Assembly (NCBI GenBank): GCA_036768485.1
Contig: JAVLUZ010000721.1
Span: forward strand, 214,501 to 278,500
Direction of reading: 5' to 3'
Length of the DNA: 64,000 nt
Source of the DNA: Mermis nigrescens
Lineage: Eukaryota; Nematoda; Enoplea; Mermithida; Mermithidae
Under the pieces are notes generated by a model that saw nothing but the letters and a program-made list of their open reading frames with translations, searched no databases and was not told the origin of the DNA. Made by a program: the position numbers and the translations under genes. Positions 1 through 11,730 of this stretch are shown in pieces (position 1 is the first letter of the stretch; each line of letters starts with the position of its first letter).

Positions 1-72
1 ACCATGCGCTTTGAAGTGCAGTCTTCGACGAAATACAACTGAAAGGTTACAGTAGGTACATCGTGTGTTTAT

Positions 73-2709
73 TAGGGATGTCCCGGGGCGACTTTTCAGC
101 CGAGGCCGACGCTTATGCCACAGCACCGGGGCCGGGGCAAGATGTTATGTAAACTTATATAGGCTACGCCTATAGATGTACACTTAAGATCATTTATGAT
201 ACTTTCTGCAATAATGCTTTAATATAGGTGTAAAGAAAAGATTATTTATAGGGTTCTAATCTTATGATTTGAATTAAAAACTGTAGGAATAAGAAAAAAG
301 TTTTTTACACTATCAGTCACGCTCCAGCTGATCATTCATGAGATCATTTAAATGATGAAAATCCATAGCGCAAAATGTTGAATCGTCAATTTCGGATTTT
401 CAAAAGTTCGTGAATATAGATTAGTGCGATTTTCAGGGAGGCTAAAAAGGGAAGGAAATTTATATGTTCATAACAAGATATCCACGGCAGTTTCAGTTAT
501 CTTAATATACGCTATCGCTTTTTCTATGTAGAAATTTTCTTTAATGTTACGCGACGCACTCGTCATTTTATGGTAAAGATCAACTTAAAAGAAGCATTTT
601 ACTTGATACTGAACTGATCTTTTTAGTCCTATTTTTACTTCAAAGCACTGAACAACAGAAAGTCTTAAGTTCTTAGTAAAAACGTCACGCAAATTAACTA
701 TTTGCATCACAGTCCTTGAATTTAACATCCTCTGACCGATTTTTGCACTTATAATCCACAATTGTTCATGTTTCCAGAGCTCTACTAAGCTAAAAAATCC
801 TTAATTTGCAAGTTTCGAGCATCTGTTCCAGGTCAAAATTTGCTATTCTTTCGATAAGCATTAAATTTTCAAAAATTCCGTAAAATTGTGAATACTACGA
901 CCAAAAAGTTATCACTTGACGCAAAACAGTAGTACTATAGATTACTTTGCATACAGGGTGTTCGGAAAAAAGACAACATTTTATTTTTATTTGAAACTTC
1001 TAATCTTGGGAAAATGAAAGACTTTTTTGCCAGTTCAGAGCACAACTATTCCTGAATATGCTTGCAAAAAATTGGAGCACATCACTCCGTGCTACTTGCT
1101 CGGCACCTTATTGACCAAACTCAACAACAAGTTTACTACTGTAAATTTTCCATGTTCACAATGCATCATACGTTATCTGCTGAACAAATCTTTAGATCAG
1201 GAATTGTACTCTGACCTTTAATGAGTTCTATTCTATATTTTGTATGTTCCCTAAATATAATTTATTAGTTTAAAAAAGAAAAGCCCGCCTTAGGTAGTTC
1301 AGATCCACTGTTTTTTGTGCGATACAAAGATTTTGAGGCATGTACAGAGATTTTCGGAGCCATCTTTGTACAATGTACAAAGACTTTTTGGGGCGAAGTA
1401 GTCGTAATTTTAACGCTTTTTTGAGTATTTCTTTAGCAAAATTTAAACAAAATTTAGGCGCTTCACGCCGAATATCATAATTGCATCCTATTCAGCTCCA
1501 AGCGCGGGCATTAAACACTCCAAAATCTATCTTTAAGCATCTTTGTACAGAGTCAAGCATCTTTTACAACTATACTGTTTTATAAAGATTTTATGCAAAA
1601 AAGAAATATTGAACAACTTTGCACTGTTTTCTGCTTTTTGAAGATTAAATTGACATTTTTATCTTTGCATTGCATTAAATTCATAAGCAAATCGGTGTCT
1701 ATTATGAGATTCAGTCAGCATATTGCAATCGTTGTATTATTTCTGATTGTATAACAAGTTATTTTAGCTTTCTGAGTCGGACTTTATTTGTAAATTCAAC
1801 CCAAGACTTATGAAAATTCCGGCGCTTCGCGCCGAACTAATATAACCAGCTGAATTTAGGAAAAAGTAACACTTTTTCGCAAAGCGTGCGGGTCATGGAT
1901 AACAATCTAGTAGTATGTAAAATATTTAATAGTATATCTATATATTATATGTACAAAAAAATTTTCGCTCGTTTAAAGACTTTTTCGGAGATCTTTGTAC
2001 ATGTACAAAGAATGTCATGCAAAAAAACTGTTCTGACCCATTAATTGCAAAAATTATTCCTTTATTATTGCGAAGCAAAATGCGATGCTTTAATAAATTG
2101 GTGACAGCACAAGACCCGTGCCAAAACCTGCTTTAAATGAATTATTTCTGCTCAAAGAGATTGGTCGATATTTATGCATTTTGACGAAAAAACCGTCATA
2201 GCTTGCTTAGACCTGGTACAAATGTGAAATATTGAGACAAAATTTACTCTTACAGCAGTGAACACTTTGAACCCGAAATTCTACTTTCAGTGCCATCTTA
2301 ACGCTGTTTTAATTTAAATATTTTTCACTAACCATAATAAGGTTCCCAAACAAATTTTGATATTCCTAACATAAATTTCTACGACACTGAGCTTCAACTA
2401 AACGGAATTTGTCGTTTCACACGTATGTTGGAGTGCACGTTCGAATTTGCATTGTATTATTAGCTATAGTTACAGTAATGAGCTCTTAGCACATGGTTGA
2501 CAAGTTATACAACATAATTTTTGTAAAGTTTTATCAACTTTACTTGAGTTATAAAAAAGTTATTAAGAAATAAAAATGTGTCCTTTTTCCTAACACCCTG
2601 TAGATTACCCACAATCACAATGTTCAAGCCCTGGCCCGGGGCAAACCTTGCCCCGGCTCGGGGCCGGGGCATGAGCCCTGCACCGGGGCTTGGGCTCGAG
2701 ACATCGCTA
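73..2709. mobile_element. hAT-like element with TAGGGATG ends, non-autonomous
   Basis: The left end reads TAGGGATGTCCCGGGGCGAC and the right end, on the other strand, starts TAGCGATGTCTCGAGCCC. Both ends are followed inward by GC-rich GGCCGGGGC-type motifs in otherwise AT-rich DNA. The flanking octamers GTGTTTAT (65-72) and GTGTATAG (2710-2717) match at 6 of 8 positions, as an old 8-bp target-site duplication of the hAT superfamily would. No transposase is visible. A separate TA-flanked element (954-2600) fills most of the interior. Assignment to hAT is inference from the ends. Confidence 0.5.
954..2600. mobile_element. TA-flanked (Tc1/mariner-type) non-autonomous element
   Basis: Terminal inverted repeats CAGGGTGTTCGGAAAAAA and (reverse strand) CAGGGTGTTAGGAAAAAGGA are each bounded by a TA dinucleotide (952-953 and 2601-2602), the target preference of Tc1/mariner elements. 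The interior has no recognisable transposase. The only longer frame, near 1027-1221, shows no family motif. Two copies of the palindromic module ATCTTTGTACATGTACAAAG (near 1362 and 1991) and two GGCGCTTCGCGCC-like hairpins (near 1458 and 1821) lie inside. Confidence 0.55.
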
Positions 2710-2810
2710 GTGTATAGGTATAATATTTAAACACTTGATAGTTGAGCGCCGTTTAATTTTGTAGACTTGTACTCGGAGTATACTAAAGCTGCTACAGTTT
2801 ACTATAAAAA

Positions 2811-2951
2811 ATGCAACAGGCGCCGTACGGGCATCAGTATGGAGCTGCTTCGCCGTTCACTGATCAGTTGGGTACAAACAGATTAGGATCGCAGAAAGCG
2901 TCTTCTAATGTCGAAAGTCCAGCTTCTCAGGGTGCCGTTGACCAAGGCAGA
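2811..2951 (+). CDS. Candidate alternative first exon of MED30
   Basis: An ATG in a good context (AAAAATGC) opens a 47-codon frame rich in Gln, Gly, Ser and Ala, followed directly by a strong donor, AGA|GTAAGC. Low-complexity Q/G/S-rich N termini are usual in MED30. The exon ends in phase 0, so it can join the first conserved MED30 exon (12885) in frame. It cannot join the 7926 acceptor in frame, so the two upstream exons would be alternatives rather than successive. It begins about 100 bases after the end of a transposon. Linkage to MED30 is inference from phase, strand and order; it could be an unrelated first exon. Confidence 0.35.
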
Positions 2952-3071
2952 GTAAGCTTGTTTTTTTGGTTGCTTTTTCGGGGAATTAAAGTTCTAATAA
3001 GACTGTTTTTCGGATCATTCAACGTTCGTGGTGAAGTAAATTTTCTCGTTGTTATTCTGAGAACAAATTGA

Positions 3072-4178
3072 TTGCATTTGATCAAATTCACATAGGTAGT
3101 AATTAATAAAGGCAGGTTTTTATTCACGAAAGTACATAGCATATTAGTCTGTTCTTATCATTTCTTCTAAGCGGCGGTAGATTTTTGTTCTATCTGGCAT
3201 GTCCTTTTTCTATTCGAGTTCGTCCTTTTGAGTCAAATGCGGTTCGGCGGATGTCAGAAGGTTTGTCCCATTCGTACACATTTTTCATACTGGAAAAATT
3301 GATGTTTTCTTAATGTTCCTCGTCCATTAAAATGCGTGATTTCTGATGATTGTGTCTTTTTATTGCCATTTATTGGTTCTGCGTCGCTTTGCGTCAATGC
3401 ATTTTTTTATTACTCCGTCGCTTGAAGGGGACTGAATAGTCAGAAAGAACGAGCTTAATTTTTAGATATTTTTACCTTATTTAAGCCTAGCTTTTTTTCA
3501 AACTAAATTCTTAAAAAGCTCTAAATCTTGTGCAAGCGAAAAGTCACCGCTAGCGATCGAAATGATTATTAACAGGACCAGACGCTGGAAAATATGAGAA
3601 AATTATTCATTTTTAGTCAAATTGTTGATCGGCGAAAATTTGATATTAACCACTTTAAAGTTATTTAATTTTTTATTAGAATATTTCTTTTTCGCTTTTT
3701 ACTGCAGAAGAGTATTTCCGGTTCAAAAGTGAAAATTCAGTCTAACTGGGCCGTGAATTTGCTTTGATAAGTAAAATTTTTATCTGTTTAATAGAAAATC
3801 GTGTATGTCAATAATTCAATTAAGCGCTAAATGTGCAAAATCGTGAGATACGCGTATAATTCTTCGCTTCCTCCAAATTCTCATTATTTGTTACATTTTC
3901 GGACAAACTGTAAGATAATCGAAACGATGTTCTAGAAATCTCAACAGCGAGCGAGTAATAATTCCGCTCTTTCGTCCTCAATGCTGAGTCTTTTTTCTTC
4001 GAGTTTTAATCAAAAAATATCAGCGTTTTGATTAAAATTTATATCCTTGATTGAAAATTTCCAAAATTGTCATGGTTCGGTCATTAGCAATGCAATGCGG
4101 AGTATGGCGATTATCGGGGTCGGAACCATAGATATGCTTCGAAAACACCATTTTTAATGTTTCTGGACGATGTTATTC
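3072..4178. other. No recognisable gene
   Basis: AT-rich DNA after the donor at 2952 and before the next transposon. No coding pattern, RNA gene or repeat with defined ends could be recognised. If 2811-2951 is a MED30 exon, this is intron. Confidence 0.5.
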
Positions 4179-4186
4179 CTCTCTAG

Positions 4187-5744
4187 TAGAGATGTGCCGG
4201 GGTCGCCATTGTAGCCGGAGCCCGGGCCCCGACGCCGGGGCCTGCGCCTGTACAACACATATACACTATAATTGTAAAGGTATATCGTGCATCCTTATTA
4301 TATATACCTGTACAGACTTAATATTTCAGTATCATTATTCTGGGCATTTATAGTAGTGCTTTACTGAATCAAATACATGAAAATAAACAAGATTAAAAGA
4401 CAAGTAAGCGAAAGAATGGAATAATTAATGACTGAATATAAACTGTGGGCATCAAAAACGATAAACTACGCAAAAATACGATTTTTCTGAAAGTTACGGA
4501 GAAAAAATTGACCAGAAGTTTTTGAGAGACGAATGAATAGTGATTCTTGACCGCGCTGACAAAACAAATTCATTGGTGCTACTTAGAAAAGATTCTGTAG
4601 AAAATTCCGATGCTAATGCAATAGAAGGAAGAGGCGAGTTAGACGGTGTAATGCGAAACGTCACAAGCACATTGCACGAGAAATGAGTAAACTAGTCTGT
4701 TCTGATGGGATTAAAATAATTGAACTACATGCATAAAAATTTTCTTTCTAGAATATAAACGGAAAATAATAGAGACGAAAATATGTTTATACTGACCAAA
4801 ACTCATTTGCCTAAAGTAGGGAAAGTGAATTATCAATATTTCAATAGTATATTAGCTATACGTGTAATTAAACCATGCGTAACATTATTAAACTTCTCCA
4901 AAATAAAGATAGAAGCTGTTATTTAGCGCGAAGCCCATAAAATTAATGAAAAATCGAATTGTCACAGCAAACGACTATTTAAGGTACAATAGCTTATCAT
5001 ACCCTAGCCTGTATGAACGTGCATAGACCGATAAAACATTTTTACAGATACTGGAGCGAGTCCTAGCATTTTAAATAGCTTTGGCTAAAAATAACCCTAT
5101 CAGATGTGCTTATTTTTAAAATAAAAATCGTTAATAAAAGCTGAACTTTCGAAAAATGCGTAAAATTGTTTCAATGCTCACTCAAATCTTAGTTATTGGA
5201 TTATCTGAAACGAAACGAAACATTAGTCTAAGCTTAATTTTACCGTTATTTAGCATAGTTTTTGAAATAAATATGTATTGCGTTGCATACCTGGGCAATG
5301 GATTTTGGTTCTGAAGGTACCGGGGTCCCTTTTATAGAGGTTGGTTGGTTGTTTGTTTGGCCAGCTGGTTAGTTGTCTGGTTGGGTAAGTTGTTGGTTCG
5401 GTTGGCTCGTTGGTCGGTTAGTTGGTTGGTTGCTTGGCTAGTTGGTTGGTTGTTTAGCCGGTTGGTAGGCTGTTTGGTTGGCTAGTTGGCTAGTTGGTCG
5501 GCCGGTTAGTTGGTGGTTGGTTGTATCATTTTCTCACTTTTTTATTTTTTGGGACAAAAAAATCTACCCCCCCAATCAAAAACTGTTTTTTCTGGCCCCA
5601 CCCAGTGGCGCGGGTGGCGCGGCATTGCCCAAGTGTGTTGCGTTGTACAATTCGTTAAAAAAATTAATTTTAGCTCATTTTCATTAATTTCTTTCGTCTT
5701 TTACAGACCCCTAGACCCCGGAGCCGGGACCTGGCACATCTCTG
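4187..5744. mobile_element. hAT-like non-autonomous element, GGGGCC-rich termini
   Basis: The left end is TAGAGATGTGCCGGGGTCGC and the right end (reverse strand) is CAGAGATGTGCCAGGTCCCG. The GC-rich subterminal stretches resemble those of the 73-2709 element. Flanking octamers CTCTCTAG (4179-4186) and CTTTTTAG (5745-5752) match at 6 of 8 positions, the two differences being transitions, consistent with an aged 8-bp target duplication. The interior is AT-rich with a GGTT-type minisatellite at 5336-5525 and no transposase. Confidence 0.5.
5336..5525 (+). repeat. GGTTGGTTG/TTTGGTTGG minisatellite
   Basis: About 190 bases of imperfect GGTTGGTTGGTTGTTTGG-type tandem repeat, strongly strand-asymmetric (G and T only over long runs). 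It lies inside the 4187-5744 element. Such G-run DNA could form G-quadruplexes; that is inference only. Confidence 0.85.
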
Positions 5745-5790
5745 CTTTTTAGTACACCTCTGCTTTTTAGCACACCTCTGCTTTTTAGCA
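5738..5790 (+). repeat. Triplicated transposon end / target site
   Basis: The motif CTCTGCTTTTTAG followed by YACAC occurs three times in a row exactly across the right boundary of the 4187-5744 element, so the terminus (CTCTG) and its presumed target duplication (CTTTTTAG) have been copied together in tandem. Confidence 0.75.
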
Positions 5791-6391
5791 CATATAAAAC
5801 GACAAGAAAATTTAAAAAAACGAAAAAATCAATTGGATTAAGTTGAATTTACAAAATAAAAATTGATGGGGTGAACACAAAACGCTTTTCCTACCCCATC
5901 CCCCTCCCCCCGCCCACCCATCCCCGAAGGTCATACGTGTCGTTCAGTCTTTCCAACCCGTTCAAACGCCGGATTGATTTCACACACGGGCTCAGGATGG
6001 GGGAGAGGGGATATTATCCTTACCTTATGCTTTGAAAAACCAGGTAATGTAGGGGGATTTGGGAGAAAACAAGGTGCTGCAAGGCAATTTTTTAGCTTGC
6101 TGCGGAAAAATGGCCGAAAATTCTACCTGAATACGGTAAAAGTAATGAAAATTTTCCGGCGCTTCGCGCCTTATTGATAAACTTTTGTATTTTTCATAGC
6201 TAGAAACACACGAATCAACTAAACTTCACTAATAAGGGTCATGAAGTTTACCGCACGTAACACGCTGCTGTACTACCGTATGTAGTAGTGTGAACAGATC
6301 ATGTACACAAACAATGACCACAATTTACTGTATTACCATTTTTGAATTTCACCCCTCCCCCTCTGGCCACCTCTACCCCGAAATGGGACGT

Positions 6392-6462
6392 TTTGGCGAC
6401 GCCGTTTTGGCGAAAGCCGTTTTGGCGCCGGCCGTTTTGGCGACGGCCGTTTTGGCGCCGAA
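6392..6462 (+). repeat. CCGTTTTGGCGNCGG tandem array
   Basis: Four to five imperfect copies of a 15-17-bp unit ending in TTTTGGCG. A related array (36048-36165) forms the centre of a large palindrome elsewhere in the window. Confidence 0.8.
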
Positions 6463-6580
6463 TTAAAATTTTCTTCGAAATTTCTTCAAAATGACTGTTT
6501 TAGCATTCTACATATGCTGAAATCCATAGCTGTTTCTGCTATTGAAGTTGTTTGAGAGCTAACATATACATGCATATCTA

Positions 6581-6673
6581 TAGTCTGTTTCACATAACTT
6601 GGTGCATGAAATTCTGGTTTACAACAACTTAGAATCGTGAACATAAAAGCACAAAGTTATGTGAAACAGACTA
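6581..6673. mobile_element. TA-flanked MITE, family TAGTCTGTTTCA
   Basis: A 93-bp near-palindrome with terminal inverted repeats TAGTCTGTTTCACATAACTT, bounded by TA on each side. Related copies lie at 16993, 21011, 25689, 26112 and 59581. This points to mobilisation by a Tc1/mariner-type transposase, which is inference. Confidence 0.7.
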
Positions 6674-7042
6674 TACATTTTGGTGAGCAAAAAATACAAA
6701 AAGTAAGTAAATGTCATTAATATTTATTATCCGGCGCAAAGCGCCGGAAAAATTTAAGGAATTATGAGGCTAACGACTGATCTACATACAAGATGGGCTT
6801 GGGGGGTTTGGGGGTATAAGCCAATGGATATTGCTTGATTGATGATATTAAGCGTCAAAAATTAGTGTTAATTCGCCTCAGCTTTATGTACGTGCTCAAA
6901 TTGACTGTAAACTGCTGGAATAATGTGAGCACAGGAGCCTGTTCCATATTTCGCACACTACGGTTTCATAATAGGTGGTAGGTACCTATTAAACATATAT
7001 ATGCATAGGTAGTTATCACGAATGGGCGTAGGTGCTCTGGAC

Positions 7043-7274
7043 CGGTAGGTGGGCGGCTCTAAAGGTCAGGGGTGCGAAATTTTTTCAAAGTCAAATATTG
7101 GCCCTAAAAATGGTGCGATGGCGAAAAAACACCATTTTTGAACGATTGGCATCAAAAAAACCCGAGAAAAGCAAAAAATTAAAAATGAAATTCTGGGGAG
7201 TGTAGCTGGGTTTTTGCCATTTTTCGTTGGGTATTTTGCCTTCTGGGGATTGCATACCCCCCACGCCAAGGTAC
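7043..7274 (+). mobile_element. hAT MITE-1 copy
   Basis: Carries the family body: an ATGGTGNNATGGCGAAAA-like stretch, ATTGGCATCAAAAAA, and a G-run box reading GGGGATTGCATACCCC. The sequence GCTCTGGAC flanks it on both sides (7034-7042 and 7275-7283), a perfect direct repeat of 8-9 bp. It is nested in the 6386-7821 element. Confidence 0.6.
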
Positions 7275-7947
7275 GCTCTGGACCCCCAGAATTAAATTTT
7301 TGGCGCTTCGTATTGCAATTTTGGCGATTTTTACCCAGCGGACCACCAGAAATTTTGGTGCTGTCCATGCATGATTATATGTATAGGTAGTTGGGTATGT
7401 ACTTTACATGTAACTGCGTTTGATTATCTAGCAATCTGTCAGCTACTGTTCAAGCAGTTCTTAAAACGTATGCCCAAACTTGTGGGAAACAGATTACATA
7501 TATACCTACCTATAGTTGATTAGTTAAACTTATAGAGTGCCTTTTGTAGCCTGATTTATGCGAACTAAATTCATTTAACAAGCTCTCCAATAAATGAAAC
7601 AGAACTATAGGTGCGTGCATGCATGCATATGAATAAATTTACATGTACAAGTAATTACAAAGGTCTGCGAAAAAATTCTGCTCTGATTCTGTAAAACTGA
7701 TTCAACATCTGATTAAAATGATAACATTAGTTCTTTGAGCGTTAAAAATAAGTTATTGTACAGTTTCTCGTTAATTTCCAGCAATTTTGAGGAAAACTTT
7801 CAGGCCGTCGCCAAAACGTCCTAGACCGCCTCTACCCTGCCTACGTGTGATCGAGTTTTATATAAATCATTAAATTACAACAAAAAGTTAAACTGTTCAA
7901 CTGCTTTCATCTCCGTCGCACGCAGAAGTATTGCCTCTGGCGGAGTA

Positions 7948-8115
7948 ATGGTGACCAATCAGTCAGGGTCATATAAGGAAAAAACTGGCGATTGCGATAG
8001 TGGACCTAGAAGCGTGAGACCGCAGGAAGAGAATCAGCAGCAGCAACAGTCTCACGATGCTTCGTCGCAGGCCAGAAATGCGCCCGAAATCGCGCCGACT
8101 GATGGGCTGCTTCAG
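7948..8115 (+). CDS. Candidate upstream or alternative first exon of MED30
   Basis: A 56-codon frame begins with an ATG in a good context (GTAATGG) and ends at a donor, CTTCAG|GTTGGG. It contains five consecutive Gln codons and is rich in Ser, Asn, Pro and Glu, as expected for the disordered N terminus of MED30. It ends in phase 0, matching the 12885 acceptor. Starting here, the protein would be 216 residues, against 178 for human MED30. The frame is also open upstream to a plausible acceptor at 7925 (pyrimidine-rich, then ACGCAG), but entry there is in phase 2, which does not fit the 2811 exon. Either an unseen exon lies between or this is an independent first exon. Confidence 0.42.
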
Positions 8116-8870
8116 GTTGGGCCATATTTTGCTTATTTTAGTTTCACTAGAAGCCGCATTAGGGAAAAATTCTACAATAAGTCTTTTACTGTGAGATAAG
8201 AGCTTAAATTAAAACTATTTTGCCTTTTATCACAGGAATTGAAACATAAATGAATCATCTCTTGTTCATTTCGCAAATTATTTTATTGAGATACAGGAAA
8301 ATCTTAATCTCCTAAGTTCGCTTCAGAGGCAATAGTGTAACATATTTTTGTTTGCAGTCCAAAAAGTCAAACTCGCGTTGTTTTCGAATTTAACACTTGG
8401 TTTCTGTCAAGCATTACTTCCCCAAATGCGTCTGATGATGAACAACACTTTTCTAAACATTTTGTCTTGCCTTATATGCGCTTATGCTGGCCCGTATTCG
8501 GGTGAGGAGCGGGGGCGGCTTCCCCCGGGAATGAAAAATAATTTTTGAATCCCACAACGGTTCCCCAAACGGAAAAAATGAAAAAATGTCAAAGTTTAAA
8601 CACCGCTAAGACTGGTTTCAATTTACTTTTGAGCCAGGAAACGCTTAATTTTCCGGAGTTTCATTATTCTATCCGCTCAAAATTGCTCATGTTTTGAGTT
8701 AGGTATGTATAAAATGTCAACATTTTTTCGGCTTTCGCGTCTAATTATTCATTTTTTGTATTAGTTACGTTTGCAAAACGCTAAGATTAAATACAAACAT
8801 AAAAGTTAAGAAATTGTTTGTCGAATGAATGAAGTGAAATCAGTCACACACATTTAGCACTTTTGGATGG

Positions 8871-9231
8871 AAAGATTCCCCACCCATAATTGGTCGTTCC
8901 CCTCATACATGTTACAGAGGGGTATGGGGAATCACCCACCCAAAGTCGGACGTCCTCCTTATCCCCCGAAGCCACAAAATTTTTGACCCTCCCCCCGCTC
9001 GATTTTTGAAAAAATCGATTTTCTGACCCTTTTTAGGTGTTTTCTGGCCGTTTTTGGTCGAAAATTTGAGGTTATTTACCACCCTCTCTAAAATCAGCCG
9101 GGGACCCCCACCCAAAATTTCGAGCACTTACATGTCTGATTCCCCCATAACCCCAAAGCCAGAAAAGTTTGACCCACCCTCCTAAAAATGGCCCGAACCC
9201 CCACCTAAAATTTCGAGCCTTTGCATGTATG
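8871..9231 (+). repeat. C-run repeat related to 46330-46610 and 57430-57740
   Basis: Alternating CCACCCTCCCCC-like runs, TTTTTGGTCGAAAA and ACATGT motifs resemble, at low identity, parts of the two hAT elements near 46 and 57 kb. No ends could be defined. It lies in the presumed MED30 intron. Confidence 0.4.
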
Positions 9232-10099
9232 GATGTAATAATAGTTCAAGCGTAAGATTTATTTTATTGTAATATGAACTATGAAGCGGAAATTTTTGAA
9301 ATTTCTTTTAGCCGTTGTATAGAGCTCGCCTAGGTATGCTCAAAAATGTCATTCATTTATGCCTGTCTCTTGATGGTTCTCGAGACATTTGACCTCGAAA
9401 TTTTCGCCTTCCTTCGAAAAATCCTGAACACGGGCCTGCTTTCAGGTGCTCCTTTTTTTGCAAGACGATACCCCATCGATAATAATCGGCGATATCATAG
9501 TAAACTAGGATGAGTTCCTATTTTTACGATTTTAGTCGGCGATATCGCCAACTTTTACTTCTGGGGCGGGCTTTACTTTTTACTTATCATAGGCGCGTAC
9601 CTATAATACTCTTGGGTACCCCTAACATGTGAGGGCCTCCTACGACAACACTGGGTCATTTTTGGGAGATGCGGTTCTTTTAAAGAATAGATAATTAAAA
9701 ATCTGAATGTGCGCTCTTTTCTTTTTTGGTTTAAACTCAATACCGAGTGCGTAATGAGCGTGTTAAAGTTTTGGCATAACGTTATAACATATAAAAACTT
9801 TTGACCGTCGTCGAGATTAATTGTTAGGTGACTCAGCGTGAGCGCCTAATACTATTTAATGATATACAATTTTAGAGAATGAAAATCTCTAAAAATGATA
9901 TTTTTTGTTTTTTGAATTTCTTATTAGCTCTCGAGGGTAGTGTAAAGAGTGTAAAAATCTACAGGTGCAAAGACAGATTTTAATCGCTTTTTTACTTATT
10001 TCTGTCTGTCAACAACTACGATCATAAGTCGAAGAAATTTTTTCTATGATAGAAATATACCAGGACCCAAGGGCTATTTTCTGCTTACCTGCAAATTCT

Positions 10100-11600
10100 T
10101 TTATACTAAATGCGGAGGTAGATCTAGGGGCTTTAAGTTAAGAATGTAGTGGATAGAGTAAAAAACAGATTTTGTCTCAGATTTCTCCTCAACTTCTCCG
10201 CTTATAAGGCGGGACAAGTTCAATAGGCTAAAAATAACGTATGTTCTAGGGGCTACGTGTCGCAGCACATTGCGTTTAAAAACTCAATATTGACTTACTT
10301 CTGCAGGTGTAAAATTTGAAATCAGGGGTGTAACACGGGGTGAGAAAACACGGTTTCTTCCCTTTTTTGAATGATCAATGTCTCAAGTCGGATGTTGAAC
10401 TAAAGTTTTTCAAGCACAAATGTACTATAACTCAAATACTACAAACGGGCTCGAACTGAATTTCTTTACACTCAATGGAGAATTAGCTTCATATTTTTAA
10501 AGTTTACACTCTCCCCGTGCGCGAAAAACACGTTTTTTACCTTTTTTAGTTTGCCAACTCCGACGGTTATAAACCAAGGCGCTCAAAGTATAATAAGAAT
10601 AAAGCACACCTCAAAGGTTACACATCATTCTTAAATGCGTTTCTTTAAACTCAATACTGAGTTAGGTGCGAAGGCGTAAAGTTTAATTCTGGTGTAAAAA
10701 AACACGTTTTTTGCTAATTTTTGTCGGCCAACTTTTCCGGTTATGAGGTTGTGCGCACTATTGTAAAAATAAAGTACGTGTCGGCGGTTACAAACCACGC
10801 GTGGTCGGAATTCTATACACTCAATACTGAAATATTTCTGGGGTGTAAAGTTCCAGCTCTGTGCTGAAAAACCTTATCGCAATTATTCTGTCTGCTAAGT
10901 TTCCCGTGTAGGAAGTGGTATGTTTGCTCCTGTGTAAACAATTAAGCACGTCTCAAGGGTTACACAGCGCAGTAAGATGGACTCCTTTACACTTAAAATT
11001 GAGCTATTTCTGGAGGTGTAAAGTTTTAAGTCTGGGGTGAAAAATACGTTTGTGCATCGGTTTTGTTCACGATCTTCCATTATGAGTAGGGACATGATCT
11101 CAACTCTAACAACTCTTTGCGCTTAAAGGTCACACATTCTACTGGACGAATGAGTTTGCACTCAATGGAGGTGTAAAATAGTTTATACTAAAGGTTTACT
11201 TTCCTCACAGAGTGTTGTGGAAGGTCAATTTGTCTGTAAAATATTCGGAACATCAGGATTACGAATCAGATTTTAAACATTCTTTACACTCAACAGTTGT
11301 GTAAATTTTGCACTGAAAATTAACTTTAACTACAGTGCATTGCCGAAGGTGAAGTTTTCTTAGAAAATCTCCGAAACATAAGGATTTCTCCGTACTAACA
11401 GGAATACGAACCTGACTGTAATTTATCTTTTCGCCCTCTAGATGTGTAAACTTTACGCTTCAGATTAACTTCATTTCTGTGAGGTTGTACGTTGTAAGAG
11501 CTAAGTTTTATTACAATCTTCTCCGGAAATCATGATTATCTTATTTTGTTTTTTGTGACTCAATGGCTGTGTAAAGATTAAACTGAAAACTGATTTCAAT
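10100..11600 (+). repeat. Divergent ~175-bp tandem repeat array
   Basis: The key ACTCAATACTGAG (with variants) recurs near 10288, 10470, 10647, 10820, 10994, 11160, 11290 and 11557, each followed by GGTGTAAAGTTT-like and AAAACACGTTTTTTGCC-like blocks. Spacing starts near 180 bases and shrinks to 120-130 toward the right, so copies become progressively truncated. An isolated copy lies at 17280-17540. It sits in the MED30 intron and codes for nothing recognisable. Confidence 0.75.
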
Positions 11601-11730
11601 CTCAAAACGTTGTAGGAGGTAACTGTTTTTGACAGACTGTTCTTGTGTTATTCATGTATTTAATTGGGCAAGTTACCTCTGAGTTTATTGATTGATTCAT
11701 TCAAATCATGCTTATTAAAAGTAGGGTACT

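Larger units (their letters stand above)
6386..7821. mobile_element. DNA element with GGACGTTTTGGCGACG terminal inverted repeats
   Basis: The left terminus GGACGTTTTGGCGACGCC is repeated inverted at the right (GGACGTTTTGGCGACGGCC on the reverse strand, ending near 7821). Right after the left end, the unit CCGTTTTGGCGNCGG repeats about four times. The element contains other insertions: a 93-bp MITE (6581-6673) and a hAT MITE (7043-7274). No transposase is visible. I could not define a target-site duplication, so the superfamily is open. Confidence 0.55.
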
